Shown here piece by piece: positions 16,166-24,021 of a stretch of DNA of 64,000 nt; within the stretch, counting starts at the first letter, position 1, and every line of letters starts with the position of its first letter. The notes below the pieces were generated by a model, which worked only from the letters and a program-made list of their open reading frames with translations, had not been told where the DNA came from and did not search any database. The DNA is from Frankiaceae bacterium (GTDB lineage: Bacteria; Actinomycetota; Actinomycetes; Mycobacteriales; SCTD01). The DNA lies in the NCBI GenBank assembly GCA_016650445.1, contig JAENVS010000005.1, positions 124,001 to 188,000 of the forward strand. Reading direction: 5' to 3'. A program made the position numbers and the translations under genes.

Positions 16166-17467
16166 GTGCCATCAAGCGATGTCTACGACCCGGTCGAGAT
16201 CGCTGCACCGGACGAGCTGCAGTCGCTTCAGCTGCAGCGGATGCGCTGGTCGCTCGCGCACGCTTACGACAACGTTCCGCACTACCGCCAGTCGTTCGAT
16301 CAGGCCGGCATCAAGCCGGGTGATCTGAGAGAGCTGACAGATCTGAGCCAGTTCCCCTTCACCACCAAGGGGGACCTGCGCGACAACTACCCCTACGGCC
16401 TGTTCGCGGTGCCTCAGACGGACATCCGCCGGATTCACGCCAGCAGCGGCACCACCGGACAACCCACTGTCGTGGGATACACGGCTCGCGACCTCGACAC
16501 GTGGTCGGACGTCGTTGCCCGGAGCATCTATGCGGCCGGTGGCCGACCGGGCATGACCGTGCACGTCGCCTACGGCTACGGCCTGTTCACCGGCGGCCTC
16601 GGAGCGCACTACGGCGCCGAGCGGCTGGGCTGCACCGTGCTTCCCGTTTCGGGAGGACAGACCGAGCGGCAGGTCCGGCTCATCACTGACCTCCGGCCCG
16701 ACATCATCATGGTCACGCCGTCGTACATGCTCGCGCTGCTCGACGAGTTCGAACGACAGGGACTGGACCCGCGTAAGTCGTCCTTGAAAATCGGCATCTT
16801 CGGCGCCGAGCCGTGGACCGAGGACATGCGCACCGAGGTGCAGGAACGGGCCGGCCTGGACGCCGTCGACATCTACGGACTCTCCGAGGTCATCGGCCCC
16901 GGCGTTGCGAACGAGTGCGTCGAGACCAAGGACGGTCTGCACGTCTGGGAGGACCACTTCTACCCCGAGATCATCGACCCGGCGACCGGTGAGGTCCTGC
17001 CGGACGGGGAGTACGGCGAGCTCGTGTTCACCACCCTGTCCAAGGAGGCAATGCCGCTCGTCCGGTATCGGACGCGCGATCTGACGCGCCTGCTGCCGGG
17101 GACGGCGCGCTCGATGCGGCGGATCGAACGCATCAGCGGACGCTCCGACGACATGCTGATCCTGCGCGGCGTCAACGTCTTCCCGACGCAGATCGAGGAG
17201 CAGCTGCTCCGGGTCGAAGGCTTGGCCCCGCACTACCAGGTCGTGCTGACCAGGCCCGGCCGGCTGGATGAGATGACCGTGCGAGCGGAGTCACGAGCAG
17301 ACCTCAGCGCAGAAGGGCTCGCAGCGCTGGGCAACCAGCTCGTGGCGTTGATCAAAGACAACGTCGGCGTCACCGTGACGTGCGAAGTCGGTGCACCCGG
17401 CACCCTCCCGCGCTCCGAGGGCAAAGCCCAACACGTGCTGGACCTTCGGGGCGAAACCAACGCTTGA
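16166..17467 (+). CDS. paaK: Phenylacetate-CoA-ligase-like AMP-forming ligase
   Basis: 433 residues, the typical PaaK length. The AMP-binding P-loop is ASSGTTGQPTVVGY (near 92), the adenine motif DIYGLSEVIGPG, and the C-terminal hinge and lid RGVNVFPTQIEEQLL. It activates an aryl or arylacetic acid to its CoA thioester with ATP. The start is GTG at 16166 with GAGGAG ten bases upstream. No paaA-E ring-epoxidase genes are in view, so the substrate may be another aromatic acid linked to the divergent FAD-monooxygenase operon. The symbol reflects family resemblance only. Confidence 0.85.
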   Translation: MPSSDVYDPVEIAAPDELQSLQLQRMRWSLAHAYDNVPHYRQSFDQAGIKPGDLRELTDLSQFPFTTKGDLRDNYPYGLFAVPQTDIRRIHASSGTTGQPTVVGYTARDLDTWSDVVARSIYAAGGRPGMTVHVAYGYGLFTGGLGAHYGAERLGCTVLPVSGGQTERQVRLITDLRPDIIMVTPSYMLALLDEFERQGLDPRKSSLKIGIFGAEPWTEDMRTEVQERAGLDAVDIYGLSEVIGPGVANECVETKDGLHVWEDHFYPEIIDPATGEVLPDGEYGELVFTTLSKEAMPLVRYRTRDLTRLLPGTARSMRRIERISGRSDDMLILRGVNVFPTQIEEQLLRVEGLAPHYQVVLTRPGRLDEMTVRAESRADLSAEGLAALGNQLVALIKDNVGVTVTCEVGAPGTLPRSEGKAQHVLDLRGETNA

Positions 17468-17582
17468 ACCGACGAGCGCGCTGATGACGTTGGCTGCCAA
17501 CTGGCTGCCATCTTCCGGGCGCTGCCACGGGTCCGGAGCGACGGGACCCACGTTTCCGCAGGTCAGCGGCCATCTCGCGACG

Positions 17583-17655
17583 TGGTCCCAGCAGGACTCG
17601 AACCTGCGACATCCGCCTTGTAAGGGCGGCGCTCTACCAGCTGAGCTATAGGACC
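17583..17655 (-). tRNA. tRNA-Val (anticodon UAC)
   Basis: Reads 5' to 3' on the minus strand as a 73-base cloverleaf. The acceptor stem is GGTCCTA/TGGGACC, with one non-Watson-Crick position, and the D-arm is GCTC...GAGC. The anticodon stem CCGCC/GGCGG encloses loop CTTACAA, giving anticodon UAC (Val). The T-arm has the GTTCGAGTC loop, and the discriminator is A. The CCA end is not encoded. Its 5' end is one base downstream of the stop codon of the methyltransferase gene on the same strand, so the two may be co-transcribed. Confidence 0.95.
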
Positions 17656-17656
17656 G

Positions 17657-18874
17657 TCAGCCCAGGCTAGCCACGGGGCGGGCGATCAGCGCGATCTGCC
17701 GTCCGTGGGCACGCGTCAGCACAACCGTCAGCTCACGCGACCCGGTCAGCTTGAGGCGACGCCTGAGTTCCTCGGGTTGCACCGCCGTACCGCGCTTCTT
17801 CACCACGAGCGGTCCGGCGTCGTACGACCGAAGCCGCTCGCGCAACGCCTTGAGCCCGAAGGGAAGCACCTCGAGGACCTCGTACCAGTTTCCGAAGGGC
17901 GTCGGCACGACGGCCTCGGCCGAGACGTAGGCGATCGTCTCGTCGAGCAGCCAGCCCTGCACCTGCGCAGCCACCTGCGCGACGAGGTGCGCGCGGATCA
18001 CGGCGCCGTCCGGCTCCAGCAGGAACGGCCCGGGCGCGCGTACGGCCGGGGTGTCGACTGCGTGGTCGGTCAGGACGTCGCCACCGGGCAACAGGGTCGC
18101 CATCCGTCTCGTGCCGCGCCGCGCCGTCCCGCCCCACAGGACTGCTTCCTTCACATCACCGCGCAACGACACGAGCTCCACCTCGAGCTCCGGCGGCAGC
18201 CGGTCGTAGTCGAGACCCGGAGCGACCTTCACGCCCAGCGCCTCGAGCTGCGGCAGCCAGCCGAGGAGCTGGTCCAGTGGAGGCGTGTAGGCACGTGGGT
18301 CGAACACGCGGCGACCACCTGCCCGGCGGGCGGGGTCGGCGAAGACCGCGCCCGTCGGGTTCAGCCCGGTCACGTCCGCCCGCATGAGCTGCACCGACAG
18401 CCCGAGCTCTGTCGCGTTCTCCGCGGCGAGCAGCAGTCGCGCCTCGTCGAGGTCCACCCCGACGGTCGGTACGACGGCGGCCAGGGCCAGCAGGTCCCCG
18501 CCGACGGAGCAGCAGAGGTCCAGCACCTGCGGCGCGTCGGCGAAACGCCGCGCGCGGTGCACGGCGACGTCGTACGACGACGCCTGCTCGAGTGCCTCCG
18601 CGGTCCACCACAGCCGCTCCCCGTCGGGATGCTTCGCCCGGGCTCGCTGCTTCAGCACCGCCTGCTCCAGTGCGAGCGGTCCGAGCTCCGGGCCGGCGGC
18701 CGCGCGCATCGCCTCGGCCGCCCGGATGCGGGCGGCCGGAGCGAGGTCGAGGCTCGACGCCCTGCTCACGGCTTCGCGGCCGGCGGGTGAGAGCAGGCGG
18801 CGAGCCTGCTCGGGTGTCAGCGGCGCTGCTTGGCCCGGCTCGCCTTGGGCGAGACCAGTCGGGTGCCCGACCAC
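17657..18874 (-). CDS. Class I SAM-dependent methyltransferase (THUMP-like type)
   Basis: About 385-405 residues depending on start. The SAM motif I is VLDLCCSVGGDLLALA (near 118), followed by the acidic end VGVDLDEAR. A DPARR motif (FADPARRAGGRRVFDP, near 182) is characteristic of the actinobacterial 'THUMP-like/class I methyltransferase' family. The last 80 residues form the THUMP-like C-domain (RGTAVQPEELRRRL). The GTG at 18874 overlaps the end of the DUF3052 gene by 58 bases; a CTG overlapping that gene's TGA is a possible shorter start. The substrate, probably RNA, is unknown. tRNA-Val follows one base after the stop. Confidence 0.8.
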   Translation of the reverse strand: MVGHPTGLAQGEPGQAAPLTPEQARRLLSPAGREAVSRASSLDLAPAARIRAAEAMRAAAGPELGPLALEQAVLKQRARAKHPDGERLWWTAEALEQASSYDVAVHRARRFADAPQVLDLCCSVGGDLLALAAVVPTVGVDLDEARLLLAAENATELGLSVQLMRADVTGLNPTGAVFADPARRAGGRRVFDPRAYTPPLDQLLGWLPQLEALGVKVAPGLDYDRLPPELEVELVSLRGDVKEAVLWGGTARRGTRRMATLLPGGDVLTDHAVDTPAVRAPGPFLLEPDGAVIRAHLVAQVAAQVQGWLLDETIAYVSAEAVVPTPFGNWYEVLEVLPFGLKALRERLRSYDAGPLVVKKRGTAVQPEELRRRLKLTGSRELTVVLTRAHGRQIALIARPVASLG

Positions 18875-19260
18875 TCAGGCGCGGCGCTCGTGCTGCGCGT
18901 GCTCGAGAGCCCCGCGGTGGGGGCGGCCTCGCCGATGTCGCTCGGCTCGACGTGCCCCTCGCGGCCCGCTTTCGGCGTGAGCAGCCAGACGACCCCGCTG
19001 TCACCGAGGTTGGTCAGCGCGTCGACGAGGGCGTCAACGAGATCGCCGTCGCCCTCGCGCCACCAGATCAGGACGACGTCGACGACGTCGTCGGAGTCGT
19101 CGGAGGTGAGGAGCTCGGTGCCGGTGCGCGCCGCGACATCGGCCATCAGGTCCGCGTCGACGTCGTCGTCGGAACCCACGACCTGCACGACCATGCCGGA
19201 CTCGATTCCGAGCCGCTCGGCCAGGCCACGCTCTCCCGCGTGGTCCGCGGACGTGCTCAC
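18817..19260 (-). CDS. DUF3052-family protein
   Basis: 147 residues. A small alpha/beta fold (ERLGIESGMVVQVVGSDDDV...DVVLIWWREGDGDL) is followed by a basic C-terminal tail ending KQRR. DUF3052 is an actinobacterial family of unknown function often found near aceE, as here, with aceE about 5 kb away. The start is GTG at 19260, preceded by a GGAAGGGG site; a longer frame upstream has no ribosome site and contains typical antisense composition. It is translated towards the methyltransferase gene with overlapping ends. Confidence 0.85.
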   Translation of the reverse strand: MSTSADHAGERGLAERLGIESGMVVQVVGSDDDVDADLMADVAARTGTELLTSDDSDDVVDVVLIWWREGDGDLVDALVDALTNLGDSGVVWLLTPKAGREGHVEPSDIGEAAPTAGLSSTRSTSAAPEWSGTRLVSPKASRAKQRR

Positions 19261-19378
19261 GTCAGGCCCCTTCCTCTGCCACCCCGGAGGGGCGGATGCG
19301 CGTAGTCCACCGGACGCGGGCGATCGGCGCAAGTGCCGTACACGTGTACCGGGCCGCGGAACGGAGCAGACTCGGCTG

Positions 19379-19621
19379 ATGTGCCGCAGCATCCGGACCC
19401 TCAGGGCCGCCGAACCCACCACCGGCGACGTCACAGCCGCCGCCCGGCAGTACGTGCGCAAGCTGTCCGGATACAGGGTCCCGTCGAAGGCCAACCAGGA
19501 CGTCTTCGAGCAGGCCATCGCGGACATCGCGGCCGTGACGGAACGGATGCTCGGGGCGCTCGGCTCCGCGCCCGTCGAGGGACCGGAGCGGCCACCCGTC
19601 CGCAACGTGGCGGCGGGCTAG
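19379..19621 (+). CDS. DUF2277-family small protein
   Basis: 80 residues beginning MCRSIRTLRA and containing AARQYVRKLSGYRVPS, the hallmarks of the DUF2277 family (MCRxIxxLxxxEP ... RKLSGxxxPS). The function is unknown; the family is small, helical and widespread in actinobacteria and some proteobacteria. It is divergent from DUF3052 with a 118-base gap that must hold both promoters. A much longer upstream in-frame extension is antisense to DUF3052 and was rejected. Confidence 0.88.
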   Translation: MCRSIRTLRAAEPTTGDVTAAARQYVRKLSGYRVPSKANQDVFEQAIADIAAVTERMLGALGSAPVEGPERPPVRNVAAG

Positions 19622-19708
19622 CGAGCCGAGAACGCCGCCGCGGTCGCACCTGGCCCGAATGACCACGCCGGCTGGTCACTCCGGGCCATTTCGCCGCCGG
19701 GGGCTACG

Positions 19709-20917
19709 GTGCCCGGCCTCAGCGGGCCGATGTCCTTGGGGATGACGACCACAACCTCGACAAGATGGGTCGGCTCCGGGTCCTCGCGCGAGCCCGACGC
19801 CGCGACCGCCGGCCGCGAGGCATGCCTCGACGCAGTCGCCGACAGACCGGCGCCGGTGCTGCTGGTGGTGTTCGCCTCGGACGCCTACGACCTGACGCAG
19901 CTCTCGGCAGCGATCCGGGCGGCAGCTCCCGGCGTACCGCTCATCGGCTGCTCCACCTCCGGTGAGATCGCGGCCAGCGGAGCAGGCGACAGCGGAGTCG
20001 TGGTCATGGCGCTCGGCGGCGCAGGCTTCCGGGTGAGCACGTCCCGTGCGTCGGTGACCGAGGTCGGCCTCCGCGAGGCGGGCGGCGCCGTCGCTGCCGC
20101 CGCCACAGACGTCGCCGCCTCGCCGCACCGCGTCCTCCTCGTGCTCAGCGACGGACTCGCGGGCGACCAGGAGGAGATCGTTCGCGGTGCCTACGCGGTC
20201 GTCGGCGCCGAGGTGCCTCTCGTCGGCGGGTGCGCCGGTGATGACTTGCGTATGCAGAGCACGTCACAGCTGTACGACGGAGACGTCCTGAAGGGATCTG
20301 TGGTCGCGGCCGCGATCGGCTCGGACGCGCCGTTCGGCATCGGCGTCGAGCACGGCTGGCGCCGCGTCGGTGAGCCGATGGTCGTCACAGCCAGCGACGG
20401 CGTGCGCGTCCTCACCCTCGACGACGAGCCGGCTCTGGACGCCTACCTTCGCCGGCTCGATGCACCCGCGGAGGCGCACGTCGACCCGGCGGCGTTCACG
20501 CGCTTCGCCCTCACCCACCCGCTGGGGCTCAGCCGCCGCAGCACGGAGGAGGTGCGGATGGTCGCTGAGGCCGACTTCGAGGAGCGGTCGCTGACCTGCA
20601 TCGCCCGGGTCCCCCAGGGCGGGCTGGCCTGGATCATGGAAGGCGACGGCGACTCGGTGCTCGCCGCTACCGACGCGGCCTGCCGCTCCGCGCTCGCCGG
20701 GCTCGACGAGCAGCCCCCGCTCGGGCTGTTCGCGTTCGACTGCATCGCCCGCCGCGGCGTCCTCGGCGACGAGGGCATCCGGCAAGAGGTCGAGCGGATC
20801 GCCGAGCATGCGGCCATGGCCCCGGTCGGCGGCTTCTACACGTACGGCGAGATCGCGCGCAACTCCGCGGTGGGCGGGTTCCACAACCAGACACTGGTCG
20901 TGCTGGCGATCGCATGA
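19709..20917 (+). CDS. FIST-domain sensory protein
   Basis: Up to 402 residues. The FIST N domain covers about 45-220 (LLVVFASDAYDLTQLSAAIR, GCSTSGEIAASG, VLLVLSDGLAGDQEEI, LVGGCAGDD) and the FIST C domain about 230-395, ending GGFYTYGEIARNSAVGGFHN. FIST proteins are soluble small-ligand sensors, often proposed to bind amino acids. The stop overlaps the ATG of the GGDEF-EAL gene (ATGA), so this is probably its sensory partner. The start is uncertain: GTG 19709 has a GGGGG element, and ATG 19730 or 19742 would shorten it by 7 or 11 residues. Confidence 0.88.
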   Translation: MPGLSGPMSLGMTTTTSTRWVGSGSSREPDAATAGREACLDAVADRPAPVLLVVFASDAYDLTQLSAAIRAAAPGVPLIGCSTSGEIAASGAGDSGVVVMALGGAGFRVSTSRASVTEVGLREAGGAVAAAATDVAASPHRVLLVLSDGLAGDQEEIVRGAYAVVGAEVPLVGGCAGDDLRMQSTSQLYDGDVLKGSVVAAAIGSDAPFGIGVEHGWRRVGEPMVVTASDGVRVLTLDDEPALDAYLRRLDAPAEAHVDPAAFTRFALTHPLGLSRRSTEEVRMVAEADFEERSLTCIARVPQGGLAWIMEGDGDSVLAATDAACRSALAGLDEQPPLGLFAFDCIARRGVLGDEGIRQEVERIAEHAAMAPVGGFYTYGEIARNSAVGGFHNQTLVVLAIA

Positions 20918-23253
20918 GGCCGGCCGCGGAGACCAGCTGGTCGACCCAGCAGCTCACCGAGCTGCTGGCCCTCGTCAGCGCGCTGCCCGACGAGGCAGAT
21001 GTGATCCAGCGCGCTCTCGAGCACGCCGTCGAGGCCCTCGAGGGGGACGTCGGCGCCGTCCTCACCGAGGGTGAGGTGGTTGCGAGCCTCGGCTACGCGG
21101 CCGCCGCCGTACCCGTCGACGAGGTCTGTGCGGCCGCGCGCGGCGAGCGTGACACCCTCGACGTGCCCGGCGCCGGGCAGTGCCAGTTGCTCGTCGTGAG
21201 CTGCGACTCCGACTCGCACCGGCAGCTCCTGCTGGGTCGCGTGTCGGCCGGCGGGTACACCAGCGAGGAGCGCAGCCTGGCCCGCGGCTTCGCCCGCGTC
21301 CTCAGTCTCGCCCTGCAGGCCCGGCACACCCTGCAGCACGAGCGCGAGCAGCGAGTGGCCAGCGAGGAGAACGCGCGCCGGCACCAGGCGCTGCTGGCCT
21401 CGCTGCGGGAACGGCAGACGCTGCTCGAACGACTGGCCCGGATCCAGCGGTCCATCTCGACGCGACGACCTCTGCACGAGGTCCTCGACGCCATCGTGGC
21501 GGGCGCCTCCGAGCTGATCGGCGACGAGATCACCGGTCTCCGGCTCATCGACCCCGACGACCCGGCCATGCTCGTGATGGCCGCGTCCACCGGTCTCACA
21601 CCGGACGTGCGGGAGACCGCCCGTCACTCGCCGGTCGGTGCCGGGATCGGCGGGCTCGCAGTGAGCGAGCGGCGGCTCGTGCTGTCGGAGCACTACTCGA
21701 CCGGGGACCAGCCGCTGGCGGCCTTCCGCATCGACGGCGTACAGGCGTCCATGGCGGCACCGGTGTTCCAAGGTGACGATGTCGTCGGCAGCCTCGTCGT
21801 CGCGACGAGACGCTCCGGGCGCGTCTACACCGACAGCGAGCAGGAGATGCTGGTCGCCTTCGCCGAGCACACCGGCCTCGCCCTCAACGACGCACGGACG
21901 GTCGCGGCGCTGCACGTGGCGGTCAGCGACGCGACCCGGCAGGCGCGGCAGGACCCGCTGACCGACCTGCCGAACCGGACGGATTTCCTCGAGAAGCTCC
22001 GGGCCGCGCTCGAGGAGGGCGCGCCGGTCAGCGTCCTGTTCATCGACCTCGACGACTTCAAGCTCGTCAACGACACGCTCGGCCACCCGGTCGGTGACGC
22101 GCTGCTGCGCGTCGTCGGCGAGCGCGTCGTCGGCAGCACGCGGGGCGACGACCAGGTCGCACGGCTGGGCGGCGACGAGTTCGCCGTCCTGCTGCGCAGC
22201 ACCCCCCCGGATCAGGCGGAGCTGGCCGCCGAGCGCATCCGCCAGTCGCTCTCGCAGCCGTTCCACCTGCCTGGGCACCAGATCTCGATCGGCGCCAGCA
22301 CCGGCGTCGTCCTGTGCCCCGAGGGAGGGTTCGCGAGCGCCGAGGAGCTGCTGCGCGACGCGGACGTCGCGATGTACCGCGCCAAGGCGCTCGGCAAGGG
22401 CAGGGCCGTTCTCTTCGCGGACAGCATGCGGGTGGACCTGCAGGCCCGAAGCCGGCTCGAGCGGGACCTTCGCAATGCCATCGAGCGCCATGAGTTCGTC
22501 GTGCACTACCAGCCGATCATCGACGTCGACAGCGACCGCGTCGTCGGCAGCGAGGCGCTGCTGCGGTGGAACCACCCCGAGCTCGGACTGATGCCTCCGG
22601 CGGAGTTCGTGCCCGTCGCGGAGGAGACCGGCCTGATCATCGCCATCGGCCGGCAGGTGCTCTGCGACGCGACGGCGCAGACCGCGCGATGGAACGCCGT
22701 GCCCAACACCCCTCCGCTGATGGTCAGTGTCAACATCTCGGCCCGCCAGCTCATGGACGGCGCCGTCGTCGAGCACGTGCGCGAGGCCCTGATGCGGTCC
22801 GGCCTGCCTGCGCACAGGCTGACGCTGGAGCTCACGGAGTCGCTGCTCGTGCATGACATCGACGTCGCGGCCGGGATCCTCTCCGAGCTCAAGGCGCTGG
22901 GCGTGAAGCTGGCCATCGACGACTTCGGCACGGGCTACTCGTCGTTGAGCTACCTCGCGCGACTGCCGGTCGACATCCTCAAAGTGGACAAGTCGTTCGT
23001 CGCCGGCGTCGAGCGTGACGCCTCGGAGGCTCGGCTGGCCGCGACGGTGGTCGCCCTGGCGAGGTCGCTGGAGCTCCAGACCGTCGTCGAGGGAGTCGAG
23101 ACGGAGTCGCAGCTCGCCGCGTTGCGCATGCTGGGCTGCACCCTGTTCCAGGGCTACCTCTGGTCACCCCCGGTGGATGCCGGGCGGTTGTGGGAACTGC
23201 TGAGCCACACCACGGCGCGGGCGATCCCGTCACCCCGCCCCGCGTTCGTCTAG
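20914..23253 (+). CDS. GAF-GAF-GGDEF-EAL cyclic-di-GMP enzyme
   Basis: 779 residues. A first degenerate GAF-like domain covers about 10-135, a helical linker about 135-170 and a second GAF about 175-335 (SPVGAGIGGLAVSERRLV). The GGDEF domain (about 345-505) has intact LGGDEF and an RxxD inhibitory site five residues upstream. The EAL domain (about 515-770) has intact SEALLRW, NISARQL, ELTES, DDFGTGYSSL, KVDKSFV and EGVET. Both synthase and phosphodiesterase sites look catalytically complete, so the net direction of c-di-GMP turnover must be set by ligand input. There is no TM segment, so it is cytosolic. Translationally coupled to the FIST protein. Confidence 0.93.
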   Translation: MRPAAETSWSTQQLTELLALVSALPDEADVIQRALEHAVEALEGDVGAVLTEGEVVASLGYAAAAVPVDEVCAAARGERDTLDVPGAGQCQLLVVSCDSDSHRQLLLGRVSAGGYTSEERSLARGFARVLSLALQARHTLQHEREQRVASEENARRHQALLASLRERQTLLERLARIQRSISTRRPLHEVLDAIVAGASELIGDEITGLRLIDPDDPAMLVMAASTGLTPDVRETARHSPVGAGIGGLAVSERRLVLSEHYSTGDQPLAAFRIDGVQASMAAPVFQGDDVVGSLVVATRRSGRVYTDSEQEMLVAFAEHTGLALNDARTVAALHVAVSDATRQARQDPLTDLPNRTDFLEKLRAALEEGAPVSVLFIDLDDFKLVNDTLGHPVGDALLRVVGERVVGSTRGDDQVARLGGDEFAVLLRSTPPDQAELAAERIRQSLSQPFHLPGHQISIGASTGVVLCPEGGFASAEELLRDADVAMYRAKALGKGRAVLFADSMRVDLQARSRLERDLRNAIERHEFVVHYQPIIDVDSDRVVGSEALLRWNHPELGLMPPAEFVPVAEETGLIIAIGRQVLCDATAQTARWNAVPNTPPLMVSVNISARQLMDGAVVEHVREALMRSGLPAHRLTLELTESLLVHDIDVAAGILSELKALGVKLAIDDFGTGYSSLSYLARLPVDILKVDKSFVAGVERDASEARLAATVVALARSLELQTVVEGVETESQLAALRMLGCTLFQGYLWSPPVDAGRLWELLSHTTARAIPSPRPAFV

Positions 23254-23429
23254 GACGCGTCGGTGATCTCACCGGCGTACGCGCCCGAGAGCAGCTTCTC
23301 CAGCGTCGACTTCGCGTCGCTCTTGCCGGAGTAGCCCTGGCCGCCGTCGGTCGCGACGACCTGCCCGTTCGCCGCCGTTACACGAAAGCCGAACTTGCCG
23401 TCGGTGCGCTTGTAGATCTCGCCGGGCAT
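23250..23429 (-). CDS. YegP/UPF0339-type single-repeat protein
   Basis: 59 residues, MPGEIYKRTDGKFGFR followed by NGQVVATDGGQGYSGKSDA, matching one YegP (DUF1508) repeat. Many members have two repeats (about 110 residues); this is a single-repeat form. The start is ATG at 23429 with GAGGAG eight bases upstream. Its stop overlaps the stop of the convergent GGDEF-EAL gene by four bases. The function is unknown; the fold is a small beta-rich domain. Confidence 0.85.
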   Translation of the reverse strand: MPGEIYKRTDGKFGFRVTAANGQVVATDGGQGYSGKSDAKSTLEKLLSGAYAGEITDAS

Positions 23430-23490
23430 GACGTCTCCTCGTGGTCTCGGGAAGTACTGCTCCCCGATGTCTACACCCGCGTCGGCGCGC

Positions 23491-23895
23491 TCAACCCTGG
23501 AGGAAGGACAGGCGCACCGAGCGGGAGAGGTTGTCGACGTTGAGGTCGACAAGGGCGATCCGCTGCCACGTGCCGAGCGCCAGCACCCCGTCGAGCACGG
23601 GCACGGTCGCATACGGCGGGACGAGCGCCGGCATGACGTGTGACCGGCCATGGCCCGGGGAGCCGTGCCGGTGCCGCCAGCGGTCGTCGGCGGGCAGCAG
23701 GTCGCCCAGCGCCGCGAGCAGGTCGTCGTCGCTGCCCGAGCCGAGCTCGAGGATCGCGACGCCTGCTGTGGCGTGCGGGACGAACACGTGCAGCAGCCCG
23801 TCGCCCTTCCCGCGGACAAACCCTTCACACTCACGGGTCAGGTCCTGCACCGCCTCGCGGCGTCCCGTCTGGATCTCCAGCACCGTCGTCTCCAT
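23491..23895 (-). CDS. YjbQ/UPF0047-family protein
   Basis: 134 residues, the usual family length. The core HVFVPHATAGVAILELG matches the conserved His/Thr-rich motif, and the end carries WQRIALVDLNVDNLSRSV. YjbQ-type proteins have been linked to a secondary thiamine-phosphate synthase activity, but the physiological role is unsettled. The start is ATG at 23895 with GGAGG close upstream; a GTG further upstream adds six residues. It is divergent from aceE across 126 bases. Confidence 0.85.
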   Translation of the reverse strand: METTVLEIQTGRREAVQDLTRECEGFVRGKGDGLLHVFVPHATAGVAILELGSGSDDDLLAALGDLLPADDRWRHRHGSPGHGRSHVMPALVPPYATVPVLDGVLALGTWQRIALVDLNVDNLSRSVRLSFLQG

Positions 23896-24021
23896 GCCTC
23901 CGCCGTCCCCCACCCCGTCAACCCCACTCCGCGTCAGAACACGGGTGCGGGGTCACCGCGTGCGCATTCTGCCGCAGGGCTGGATTGAGGGTTACGCGGC
24001 AGTAGGGGTAAGGATGACGGG

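Noticed and set aside
20836-22854. Long antisense open frame (over 600 codons) opposite the GGDEF-EAL gene
   Set aside because: Composition is Arg/Asp/His-rich antisense of a GC-rich gene, with no domain; the plus-strand gene has complete motifs.
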